Shown: positions 38,517 through 47,692 of the stretch, piece after piece | How positions within the stretch are numbered: position 1 is the stretch's first letter | How the letters are laid out: the number at the start of each line of letters is the position of its first letter | Assembly: GCA_005808505.1 (NCBI GenBank) | Contig: SYLX01000208.1 | Location: 1-64,000 of the forward strand | Direction: 5' to 3' | DNA length: 64,000 nucleotides | DNA from: Bdellovibrionales bacterium | GTDB taxonomy: Bacteria; Bdellovibrionota; Bdellovibrionia; Bdellovibrionales; JAMPXM01 | Made by a program: the position numbers and the translations under genes | Notes under the pieces: generated by a model | Databases searched by the model: none | Told to the model about the DNA's origin: nothing | The model's input: only the letters and a program-made list of their open reading frames with translations

Positions 38517-40798
38517 AGAGTGTCATTCAGCTATACGTCATCCTAACGATTTTTTTGTTCTCCCGTGGTGCATGGAATCTCTTTAGGGCGCACTCGCGAA
38601 TCAATCAGAGACGGAAGATTTCTGATACGCCGCGAGCGAAGACGGCAACTGCCGCGGCAGGGTCCGTCGAGTTCGAAGGCTTTGCGTGGCCAATCGCAGC
38701 GCCAGCGATCACCATCCACGGTTTTCGAGCCGTCTATCATGAGTTCGATCTCGAGGAACTTGTTGGATCCGGCAAAACTCGAAGGTGGGTACGTGTTTAT
38801 TCGAAGAGAACGAGTGACAGTTTCTATTTTCTCGACGGGACCGGGCTGGTTGAGATCAAGCCGAAGGACGCGGAGCTTGGTCTGATTTCGAGCGGCAAAA
38901 CGTCCTGGACATCACTTGATGAAGTCACAAAAGACCGAGTATTGAACGAAATCATCACGAACAGGGTAGATCGGTTTCCGCCAACAAAGCTCATGTTCGG
39001 CCTGACGACAGGAACTTTCCGCGTGAGCGAACGCAATATTCTGGTTGGCTCGCCACTCTACGTGCGCGGCAAGCTTGCGCGATGGTCGGAACCGGTTTTG
39101 ATTTCCGATATCGCACTTGCCACGTTTTCGAGCCATGCCCTCGATTTTGGAATCGGCAAAGTTAGAAACCTCGATCGTTTAATTGATCGGGATCGAGATG
39201 GAAAAGTCTCTCGCGAAGAGGCGATCAAAGGTTACAGTGCTGTTGCAACCCTGGCTACTCAGAACAGCACGCCGGCGCTAGGCTTCGACGCCAAAAATCT
39301 GGTTTGTTTTGGTTCCTTGGAAAAAAAGGACCAAGAGCTTTTTATCGCGGACTCCCATGAGAAAAACCTTCTAGAGTCAGTTTCCGACGGAAATGCCAGG
39401 GCGGTCTTCTGGGGATCTGCGCAGCTAACCGTAAGTGTGTTGATGGTTTTGACTTTCTTCTTCACGAACATCGCAGTTGAATTGGTGAGAGATGCGGCGA
39501 GAGCATTACGCGGAGAAAAAAGCGTAGCGATGCTCGATGAAGAGCGTCGGATAAAGGATCAAGAACTCCGCCAAAGTATTCAGTCGCACAGTGATTGTAA
39601 GAAAAGTCCCGACCACTGTCGTCTCATCGCTTACGAGTTTTTAGGTACGACGAATCGAAATCCACAAGCTGCTCTTGCCTATTTGCACGCTTCGTGTGAG
39701 CTCGGGAACGGTGATGCCTGTCGATATATCGCGTTCGCGGCGGATACACTTGGTGTCTCTCATGATCTCGCTAGGGCCTATCTTTGGACCGGCTGCAGTA
39801 GTGGTCAGCCCGATTCGTGCGAGGAATGGTTCTCGAAGTCGCGAGCGCAAGAAACTCCTGCCGACTTGCAACGTCTGAAGTCGCTGCCGCCTGACTTAAA
39901 GACAATCTTGGCGATCCGCTCACTTTTAGTGGATGGTGAAAAGTTCAATCTTGAGCTTTTCATCTCCGCCTGCAGCTCAGGTTCGAGTCGAGCTTGTGAA
40001 GAGATGCAGCGTAAGATGCGTGCGCAGGTTTCGCCTCCAGACCCAGTCTTTAACGGCGGTATGTCGAAAAAGATCTCGAGGGCGCACTTTGAAAAAAAGC
40101 TTTGCGATTATCATACGAAACGACACCAGCAAGCAGACTTAACGGCGAATTTTGTAGAAGGCGAGTGCGACGGTTACTTCATCAGCGGATTCTGGGGCAC
40201 ATCCGCCGGGATCGAGAATGGTGCGTACATGACTCTGACCGGGCCCGGCCCCTTGAAATGCGATCACAAAACGATCGGATCGCTCATGGGTGAGGCTTGC
40301 GCCGAAGGAACACCACCGGCCGAATTCCTTTTAGTTGGAAAAAATCAGCAAACTCTCCTGCTCGTTGGAACTCCACCGGACTTTAAATTCAACGAAACTG
40401 TTTCAGTTAGCGAAAGTGATCTTGAGCCCCCGAGAGTGTCTTCAAGCCAACAATCGCCTGATCTCTGTCCCACGCAAGGCTCAGCGCAACCTCACGGCGT
40501 CAATCTCAAGGAGATCGGGAAAGAGCTAATAATAGGCGATGAGCTGCTGCGACCAATGTCGGTTTCGCAGAGTAGGGTCGGATCTGGGTTTCAACTCGTT
40601 TATCTACGTAAGAATTCGCCACTGACTCGGCTTGGTTTCGAAGCACGCGACATTATCTTCGGTATCAACGGCAAGAGGATTTCGAACCGCGAACAGCTCT
40701 TTGAGTTTGCAGCTGCGCTCGTAGAGGGGGCTCCGAGCTGCTTGCGATGGAAAAAAGGGACAGGAGAAATCTATCAGCGAGATTTCTCAACGATGTAG
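38513..40798 (+). CDS. GIDE/MUL1-like domain + EF-hand + TM + Sel1-like repeats + C-terminal PDZ
   Basis: TRRWVRVYSKRTSDSFYFLDGTGLVEIKPKDAE; DRDRDGKVSREE canonical EF-hand loop; CELGNGDACRYIA; GFQLVYLRKNSPLTRLGFEARDIIFGINGKRISNREQLFEFA PDZ; 4-nt overlap with lemA. Confidence 0.8.
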   Translation: MKSVIQLYVILTIFLFSRGAWNLFRAHSRINQRRKISDTPRAKTATAAAGSVEFEGFAWPIAAPAITIHGFRAVYHEFDLEELVGSGKTRRWVRVYSKRTSDSFYFLDGTGLVEIKPKDAELGLISSGKTSWTSLDEVTKDRVLNEIITNRVDRFPPTKLMFGLTTGTFRVSERNILVGSPLYVRGKLARWSEPVLISDIALATFSSHALDFGIGKVRNLDRLIDRDRDGKVSREEAIKGYSAVATLATQNSTPALGFDAKNLVCFGSLEKKDQELFIADSHEKNLLESVSDGNARAVFWGSAQLTVSVLMVLTFFFTNIAVELVRDAARALRGEKSVAMLDEERRIKDQELRQSIQSHSDCKKSPDHCRLIAYEFLGTTNRNPQAALAYLHASCELGNGDACRYIAFAADTLGVSHDLARAYLWTGCSSGQPDSCEEWFSKSRAQETPADLQRLKSLPPDLKTILAIRSLLVDGEKFNLELFISACSSGSSRACEEMQRKMRAQVSPPDPVFNGGMSKKISRAHFEKKLCDYHTKRHQQADLTANFVEGECDGYFISGFWGTSAGIENGAYMTLTGPGPLKCDHKTIGSLMGEACAEGTPPAEFLLVGKNQQTLLLVGTPPDFKFNETVSVSESDLEPPRVSSSQQSPDLCPTQGSAQPHGVNLKEIGKELIIGDELLRPMSVSQSRVGSGFQLVYLRKNSPLTRLGFEARDIIFGINGKRISNREQLFEFAAALVEGAPSCLRWKKGTGEIYQRDFSTM

Positions 40799-40876
40799 GC
40801 CAATGGTAATCAATTTCTCAATCGCCGGCCTCATTCTTCTCGGCGAGTTCAACTTGTCTCGCGCCGATGTATTTAC

Positions 40877-41035
40877 TTAATAGGCCAGCAATTCAAATTC
40901 TTCCGAAAACGTCACGTGGATGTCGTTCAGCAAAATGGTCTGAAACTGAATCGGCTTATAAATCCCTGCGCCGATCAAATGGCCCGTAAAGCTGACTTTT
41001 TGTTCTGTCGTTTTAAATGTCACCGAAACGGACAT
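40877..41035 (-). CDS. 52-aa ORF, possible gene remnant
   Basis: MSVSVTFKTTEQKVSFTGHLIGAGIYKPIQFQTILLNDIHVTFSEEFELLAY; no obvious RBS. Confidence 0.3.
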   Translation of the reverse strand: MSVSVTFKTTEQKVSFTGHLIGAGIYKPIQFQTILLNDIHVTFSEEFELLAY

Positions 41036-41317
41036 CGCTCGAAGAGCTTTGAGAGCTCAAATTTGTTCGCTGCGAAGATGAGTTAGTCGTTCCAAAGGTC
41101 GACTGGAACAAGGCTTCGCGACGGCTAAACTTCGCTCTAACGGCCGTGAAAGCTATCAGACCGCTTCTTGATTGAGGGCGTGTTTGAATGTCGAGGACTT
41201 AGCGCGGTAAGGGCATCAGCCTCATCGCTTTTCTTGGTGGTAAAGAGCTTGGCATATCGAATGCATGAAATTGGGTGCAAAATCTGCGATTGCTCGAATT
41301 GTAGGAGGCTCATTCGT

Positions 41318-41719
41318 ATGAAGGTCTTTTTCGCATGCATGTTTTTTATATCTTCGATGTCATCAGCTTACGCTGCTTCCCAGCGATTCATCGTTTGCGA
41401 AAACACTCTAGGTGCGAAACTTGTTGTGCAACAACATACCATTCCGGATCCAAATCCAACAATTGGAACACTGACTTACAATTACGTAGTGTCGAACAGT
41501 CTAATGGATCAAGGAATTGCGAATGCCTACAACGTTGCGCTCGTTGGTAAAGTTAACTGGGAAAATCTGACGTTCGCCGAATCATCGCCCTACGGAGAAT
41601 CTGGCTATCTCAGAACCGAGGAAGATGGGAAAATGCGTTTTGTACTCATCTCGCAACAGTACAAAAAAACGGGCGATTACCTGTTTCAAGCAAACGAATG
41701 TAAGCAGGTTAGTCCCTGA
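41318..41719 (+). CDS. Secreted hypothetical protein
   Basis: Internal Met with signal peptide MKVFFACMFFISSMSSAYAA and RBS 'taggagg'. Confidence 0.7.
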   Translation: MKVFFACMFFISSMSSAYAASQRFIVCENTLGAKLVVQQHTIPDPNPTIGTLTYNYVVSNSLMDQGIANAYNVALVGKVNWENLTFAESSPYGESGYLRTEEDGKMRFVLISQQYKKTGDYLFQANECKQVSP

Positions 41720-41879
41720 GTAGACCGCTTTGCCTTTGTAGCGGTTCCTTAGAGTTTCTTCGCAACTTATCTGCGGAGAATCATCGCAAGCCATAGTTAC
41801 ACGTCACGAGAATGTCTGTGCCACGACAGGGAGAGCTTCGAAAAGATCGAAGCGCTATTTACAAAACGCTGATCTATAG

Positions 41880-41917
41880 CACGTGATAAGAAAATCGTGC
41901 CGGAGAAAACCGGCACG
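41880..41917 (-). terminator. Intrinsic terminator for 41989..42459
   Basis: Minus strand CGTGCCGG-TTTTCT-CCGGCACG followed by ATTTTCTTATC. Confidence 0.6.
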
Positions 41918-41988
41918 GCGAATGAGTTTTGAACTTCGGAACCTAATTGTGATTTAAGGCCAGTTAACTGATATCAGCCGTCCTGAGT

Positions 41989-42459
41989 TTAAAGGCTCAA
42001 AGTTACTGTTGTGGAGATGTGACCACCCCGAGCGTCGGCTCTGATCGTACCTTTGCGACCTGCGAGAATGTTATCGGCGAACTCACTCTCCACGATGCTT
42101 GTAAATTGGGTCTGTCCGTTCAAAAGAATAGCGGCAGTCGTTTGCAAGTCGGGCGAACCATGCTGATCAACCGATGAGAGCGTGAGCACGACGGAGTCTT
42201 TTGCTGAGAGTCCGTGAGCAGGTGCAATTTGCACTAAAACGTCGTGCTTCTCAAAAAGGCCTTCTGAGCTGTCGCACTTGTGCTGGCGTAGAGTCGCATT
42301 GATTGCAAGCTCTTGTGCTGAATCGTCCTGTGCATTCGCGATGACGTTTAGCGGACGTGTTTCTTCGACCGTACAAACGGTTTCAAAGCCAAGACCTGCA
42401 AACGCAGAAGGGGCGGAGAACAACGCCAAATAAAGACCTAAAGCAGCGAGTGTTTTCAT
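41989..42459 (-). CDS. Secreted hypothetical protein
   Basis: 156 aa with signal peptide MKTLAALGLYLALFSAPSAFA. Confidence 0.65.
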   Translation of the reverse strand: MKTLAALGLYLALFSAPSAFAGLGFETVCTVEETRPLNVIANAQDDSAQELAINATLRQHKCDSSEGLFEKHDVLVQIAPAHGLSAKDSVVLTLSSVDQHGSPDLQTTAAILLNGQTQFTSIVESEFADNILAGRKGTIRADARGGHISTTVTLSL

Positions 42460-42710
42460 TCATACTTCCTTTTTAGAAAATTACGGGTCAAGAACCACCC
42501 GATCGTTATGCCGCACCGGCATCCCGACTTCTACGCAGGAAGTCACAGAAGTTTGATATAGTTTGGTATGAATGGAAAATAGCCCTTGTTTACGGGAGGT
42601 TGTTTACCTCCCAACCAAGATTTAGATGTCGATTCGCGCAGCCGTCGAAACCAGGAGTCGAGAGTTCGATTGCGAAATCTCTACTCGAATTTGTCTCAAG
42701 AGTTCTCTAT

Positions 42711-43883
42711 CTATTCCGCTCGCTTCGAGGAACCGACGAACTCGTAGAGGTCACTGCAGTCACTCAGGTCGTCACTCATGTTATTCCGTATGTAAGGCAA
42801 TTGCGCGGCAAGCGGAAAGTGAAAGGATTTAGAATTAGGATCGGAGCTCGATGTACAACCGACCTTAAACGTTAGGTTCTTGCCTCGACCGAAGATTCCG
42901 GTGCCGGCAAACGATTTGATGATGGCGTGTTTAACCGTGACGTTCTCTGCGTGGGTCATTTCATCACCGTCGAAATGCACAGCGTTGGTCGTGCCCTTGA
43001 TGTAAAGTTCGCGCACGATCGCGTTCTTCACGCCGCTCAGTTCTCTCGTTCTGAATCTGATGCCGGTATTCTCAGACATCCCACGCGGGTTCTCGCGCCT
43101 AGGGGCTGTGATGATGGTGATACCTTTCAAGTAAACATCATCATAGCTGATATCGATCGCAGCAGCACTGCGTTCATCGTTGAAGCCAATCTCGCTGATG
43201 ATCAGGTCGCGTGCATCAAAATTTTTATTTCCGCCCATTGGGCGTTTCGTGTCGATTGCATCCATGCCGCTATTGTAGATTTCGACCGAACGCAGCCAAA
43301 GATTATTCGCGGAGATATCGGTTGATCCTCCGTTTTGAACGCCGATCCCGTAGCCAGGGGCATTCATAATCCGGGTGTTCTCGATTTTTAGAAATCCGTC
43401 GCGCCAGCCATTACCAACACGTATTCCGTGTCCAGATGAAGAACATCCACCGTCACGAAACTGCGAGGTGTCTCGAGTGTTTTTCATCTCTATGCCCAAA
43501 CGATCAATTTCTAATCTCATGATATCGAACCCAGAGCTTCGATCGATATTAATGACCGAACCCAAACAGCCATTATCAACGATCGGAGCTGAGGACAAAA
43601 TGCTGGTCTGTGAAGAGTGTCCGATAAGTCGAAGGTTCACGACTGCGGAGTTAAGACTGATAGACTTGCGAAGATTATAGATTCCGGCCGGGAAATAAAC
43701 TGTCCGATGAGGAAGCTTGCTGGCCGCGGCGATCGCATTCTCAATTTTTTGATCGATTGACGTGCCCGCAAACTTTGTTACGTCGCAGTTGTGTGCACTG
43801 CAAGGAGCTTCTCCGCGAGCAACGGTTGCGGAGACGACTGATGCGGTCAAAGTCAGTAATGTCATGACAGTTAGAGTCTTCAC
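42711..43883 (-). CDS. Secreted right-handed beta-helix (pectate-lyase-superfamily-like) protein
   Basis: Signal peptide; HRTVYFPAGIYNLRKSISL and GYGIGVQNGGSTDISANNLWLRSVEIYNSGMDAID repeats. Confidence 0.75.
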   Translation of the reverse strand: MKTLTVMTLLTLTASVVSATVARGEAPCSAHNCDVTKFAGTSIDQKIENAIAAASKLPHRTVYFPAGIYNLRKSISLNSAVVNLRLIGHSSQTSILSSAPIVDNGCLGSVINIDRSSGFDIMRLEIDRLGIEMKNTRDTSQFRDGGCSSSGHGIRVGNGWRDGFLKIENTRIMNAPGYGIGVQNGGSTDISANNLWLRSVEIYNSGMDAIDTKRPMGGNKNFDARDLIISEIGFNDERSAAAIDISYDDVYLKGITIITAPRRENPRGMSENTGIRFRTRELSGVKNAIVRELYIKGTTNAVHFDGDEMTHAENVTVKHAIIKSFAGTGIFGRGKNLTFKVGCTSSSDPNSKSFHFPLAAQLPYIRNNMSDDLSDCSDLYEFVGSSKRAE

Positions 43884-44285
43884 GAAACCAACCTCGCAAT
43901 AAATTGTCTAAAGGATCTTCAGTATAACTTTATTCCCATCTATCTAGCCGCAGATTTGCGGCCTTGAGGCTGGAGTGGCTCAAAGAGATACGACGTCTGA
44001 CTGCGTCCGTGCTCAACGAAACGAAGAACTCTCTTATTCTGAGCCGCATGGTCTAAACCTATCAAAGGAATTGCTCATTCGCTTATCCGCGAAAAATGGG
44101 CGAAGTCACCGTAGGCTCTAAGCAATCGATTGAAGGAAAGCAGGTGAGTCGAACGAACTTTCTTCGCCGCTCGCCGCTCGCCGTTCCTGTTCATGCGCTT
44201 TGGGCTGAAAACGTAATTCGCAAGGATAAGGTAGCATCATCATAGGTTCCTTTGATTTTCGGTTGCGAGGCCATATGATGTATCC

Positions 44286-45014
44286 ATGACCATTTTCAAT
44301 GCCTTGCTATCAATTGCCATTTTGATCCTACATCCATCAGCGCAAGCCTGCGTGCCTCCGCCTGCGACTGAAAAGGAGTCACTCAGCGATTTGTATGCTA
44401 GTCATGACAACATAGTTGTTGCAGAGGCAGTGAAGAAGTTTCCCGATAGTCGAGTTGAGCTCCGGATCATTCACAAGTTCAAAGGAAATTGGTCGGGAGA
44501 AAAAGTGGTTCTCGGCTCAAACGGTATGAACTGCAATTTCAGCTTTGAAGAAGGGGGTACGTATTTAGTGTACTCTTCAGGTAAATCTCCTACCCCTGAT
44601 GTAACTTCATTTACCGGCACAACATATATCGGTAGAGCTCTTGATCATTTGCAATGGCTTACAACAAAGCAAGGCGCTGAGACCAAACTTTCGCTTCGGG
44701 AGGCTCAGTCAAAGTCGGAGGCTTGGCAACGCGAGCAGTGCTGGCCCGCGACTACGCCGGAAGATGAGACATGCTCGAACTGCCGGGATGCATACGGGAT
44801 CGACCCAAAGTCACCCGTGTGTCAAAAGTGTATCAGAGATCGTGATCCCGAGACTAACGCGAGTAAGACCAGCACAGAGAAATACTATAGCTGTCAGGTC
44901 CGGGTGCACGGATGTGACAATATCCAGAACAAGAAGCGAAGGCTTGCTTGCGATAAAACAACTCGCAATGAATTCTCGAAGCTTCTCGGTTTAAGTTGGC
45001 TTTACGTCAGGTAA
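44286..45014 (+). CDS. Secreted TIMP/NTR-like protein with Cys-rich C-terminus
   Basis: Signal peptide then C..P; DNIVVAEAVKKFPDSRVELRIIHKFKGNWSGEKVVLGSNGMNCNFSFEEGGTYLVYS; CSNCRDAYG...CQKC. Confidence 0.55.
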   Translation: MTIFNALLSIAILILHPSAQACVPPPATEKESLSDLYASHDNIVVAEAVKKFPDSRVELRIIHKFKGNWSGEKVVLGSNGMNCNFSFEEGGTYLVYSSGKSPTPDVTSFTGTTYIGRALDHLQWLTTKQGAETKLSLREAQSKSEAWQREQCWPATTPEDETCSNCRDAYGIDPKSPVCQKCIRDRDPETNASKTSTEKYYSCQVRVHGCDNIQNKKRRLACDKTTRNEFSKLLGLSWLYVR

Positions 45015-45052
45015 GTTCAATGTTCGAGCCGATCGAGTCGCTAGGTCTTCGC

Positions 45053-45991
45053 TCACGGCGCACAGAAACTATCGACAGTTTCGAGCTGAAGTCCTGAGAC
45101 TTCCACAGAGTCACCTTGCGCGAGAGTATCGGACGACATGCCAATATCAAAGGATGCCGTCGCTCCCGGCGTGCGGAAGTAAATCGTAAAGAAGAATCCA
45201 CCTTCTGATAGAGCACGCGAGGTGACACTCACGTCGCTCAAGCTTCCATTGCCTAAAAACGTATTTGAACCCGAAGTAAGATCCCAGACGGAAACCATGT
45301 CATTGCCGGGTCGATAAGCATTGAAACGAAGTGTATTCGATGTTCCTGGTCGCGCCATGAATGAATACGCGTACAACGTACTGGCTTGGAGGACGGTCGA
45401 CTGAGAGAGTCTTTCAAAGTTTTGGCTTCCGGAGTTGATTCGCGTGATCTCGAAATTCGGTTGGCCCGCGAATGAGCCCAGAAGTGTAGCCGTGACTCCA
45501 GGAAAATCCGCGCCCCAATTCGAGCTCGTTAAATTTACGGGATCAAGAAGAAGATTCGTTCGCGTAGGCGAGGCAAGGGGAGTACGTCCCGCTGGGCACT
45601 CGGTCTGTGCGATTGCCGTCGCACTCGGCTCGAAGCGATTGAACTCGATTCCGGCATACTGAAGCTTGCCGCCTGCTTCAACCGTGATTGTCGTTTCATC
45701 AAGCTTTTGCGGAGTGATGTCCACGCAATCTTTGCGAATCAAGTGAACGTTGTTCGCTGCGGTGTAGAGGAGGACATTGTTGGGTAGAACTTCGCCATTC
45801 GCGACACTGCAAGCCTGGCTCGGATCGAAATATCGATAATATGTCGGTTTACCTTCGTAACCGGTTCCGTTGCCGACGCGACCCTTCGGGGCGCCGCCAC
45901 TTTGACCGCCGAAGAGCGGGCTCGAGCAATTCTGATAGCCCAGAAGGAGCGGCAACATCAGCATCAGAATTATGAATGGTTGATATCGCAT
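45053..45991 (-). CDS. Lipoprotein with CBM/jelly-roll-like C-terminal region
   Basis: MRYQPFIILMLMLPLLLGYQNCSS lipobox; LLLDPVNLTSSNWGADFPGVTAT...TLYAYSFMARPGTSNTLRFNAYR pattern. Confidence 0.7.
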   Translation of the reverse strand: MRYQPFIILMLMLPLLLGYQNCSSPLFGGQSGGAPKGRVGNGTGYEGKPTYYRYFDPSQACSVANGEVLPNNVLLYTAANNVHLIRKDCVDITPQKLDETTITVEAGGKLQYAGIEFNRFEPSATAIAQTECPAGRTPLASPTRTNLLLDPVNLTSSNWGADFPGVTATLLGSFAGQPNFEITRINSGSQNFERLSQSTVLQASTLYAYSFMARPGTSNTLRFNAYRPGNDMVSVWDLTSGSNTFLGNGSLSDVSVTSRALSEGGFFFTIYFRTPGATASFDIGMSSDTLAQGDSVEVSGLQLETVDSFCAP

Positions 45992-46157
45992 CTTCCGCTC
46001 CATTTAAGGTTATCGGATCGTCCCAGGATTCACTGCAACAGTCATCAAGTCTCAATCTGAGACGCGCCTTACGTTCCTGAGTTGCTCTTAAAGTAGGGTC
46101 GTCGACTCTGAGGAATTACTAAAGTCACATTCCTGGCCCGACCGATGAGTGAGAACC

Positions 46158-47648
46158 ATGAATTACAAAGAGCTCGTCGAAACGTGTGAAAATGAGATTC
46201 GCGCTGGTCAAATGGTACGAGCGCGCAGACGGCTTGCCCATGAAGTAAGTTTAAAGGATGTGCCCCGTGATTGGGCGTTGCCCGTTGCGCACGTTGCGAG
46301 ACGGACTGGCCTGATCGGCTTTGCGATGAAGCTCCTGGCTCCCATCGTCCGTCCTAAGAAGAATCTCGCAAAAACCGCAACGTCGAAAGAACGTGCGGAA
46401 TACGGCGTCCTCCTCCATCGCGGAGGGGCTGCTCTCGAAAGCCTAGAAATTCTTGAGACGGTGAATCTAGAAGAGGCGCCGGAAGCCTTGCTCTACCGTG
46501 TCTATTGTCTCTTCAATCAATGGGACCATCTTGCAGCCGTACCTTTGCTTCAAGACTATCTCGCGCGTGAGAAGAATCCTTATCAAGCTATGGTCGGCGA
46601 GCTGAATCTTTGCTCAGCGCTCGTGAGCGCCAGACGATTCGACGAAGCGCTCGATACGCTCAATCGATATTCGGCTCGCGCCAAAGAGCACAAGCTCATG
46701 CGGCTTCTCGGAAACTCTCTTGAGCTTCGTGCGCAAGTTCATCTTCATCGCGGAGACTATTCGTCTGCGCGACGAGATTTGCAGGAAGCCTCAAGTGTCC
46801 TGTCAGACGGAAAAGTCTTCGACTCCATTCTCGTGAGAAAGTGGAGCTTGATCACTGAGGCCCTTGAGCAACGCTCTCTCGAGCCGCTGGAGAAGCTGCG
46901 GCTCGAAGCTCTCTCGGCCTTTGCGTGGGAAACCGTGCGCGAAGTCGACCGCTTCAAATTAAAGATCGACTTCCGTCAGGACGCCTTCAATCATCTTTAC
47001 TTCGGGACGCCGTATGCGATGTACCGCAAACTCATCAGCGAAGAGTTCAAAGTCATGCCGGTCGTTCGCGACTACACTTGGGGCGGGAGTGGAAACTCAA
47101 TTTTAGATCTTTCAACGGGCCGGATTGAGGGCTCTCATGCTGAAGCATCCGCTATGCCGAGAAAACGGCATTTGCTCATCAGCATCCTGGCGAAGGATTT
47201 CTACCAAGGTGTGCGCATCGGTGGAATCTTCTCGCAGCTTTTTCCCGGCGAGTATTTCGACATCTTTAGTTCTCCGCAGCGCGTGCGGCAGCAAATCTAC
47301 CGCACTCGACTTTGGTACGAGGAAAACGGGATCCCCTTTCAAATCAAAGAGCGGCAAGGATTTTACTCTCTCGCCATTCAAAATGATTTCGGGATTCGCG
47401 TCACCGCCGTCGACGCGCAAGCGGATGGTTGGAGACGGGATTGGAACCGACTTCTCAACGAGCTTAAAGGCGAGTCGACGTTCGGCGCTGCTTTCGTGAG
47501 CGAGCGATTGGATGTTTCAAGAAGTGGAGTGAAGCGGCTGCTTCTCTGGGCATTGGAGCAAGGACTCATCGTGAAAGAGGGGAAAGCTGCGAATACGACT
47601 TACCGTCTCTCGAAAGGGCCCAGGCCAGCCCACGCGCGAGTCGCTTGA
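46158..47648 (+). CDS. TPR-like protein with C-terminal winged-helix-like segment
   Basis: Helical repeats, C-terminal ESTFGAAFVSERLDVSRSGVKRLLLWALEQGLIVKEGKAANTTYRL. Confidence 0.65.
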   Translation: MNYKELVETCENEIRAGQMVRARRRLAHEVSLKDVPRDWALPVAHVARRTGLIGFAMKLLAPIVRPKKNLAKTATSKERAEYGVLLHRGGAALESLEILETVNLEEAPEALLYRVYCLFNQWDHLAAVPLLQDYLAREKNPYQAMVGELNLCSALVSARRFDEALDTLNRYSARAKEHKLMRLLGNSLELRAQVHLHRGDYSSARRDLQEASSVLSDGKVFDSILVRKWSLITEALEQRSLEPLEKLRLEALSAFAWETVREVDRFKLKIDFRQDAFNHLYFGTPYAMYRKLISEEFKVMPVVRDYTWGGSGNSILDLSTGRIEGSHAEASAMPRKRHLLISILAKDFYQGVRIGGIFSQLFPGEYFDIFSSPQRVRQQIYRTRLWYEENGIPFQIKERQGFYSLAIQNDFGIRVTAVDAQADGWRRDWNRLLNELKGESTFGAAFVSERLDVSRSGVKRLLLWALEQGLIVKEGKAANTTYRLSKGPRPAHARVA

Positions 47649-47692
47649 ATCAACTCTCGCGGTGACCGGCCCAGAGGAGAAACAGGTCGGGT

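Noticed and set aside
42927-43680. + strand ORFs 42927..43325 and 43375..43680
   Set aside because: Antisense shadows of the beta-helix protein 42711..43883.
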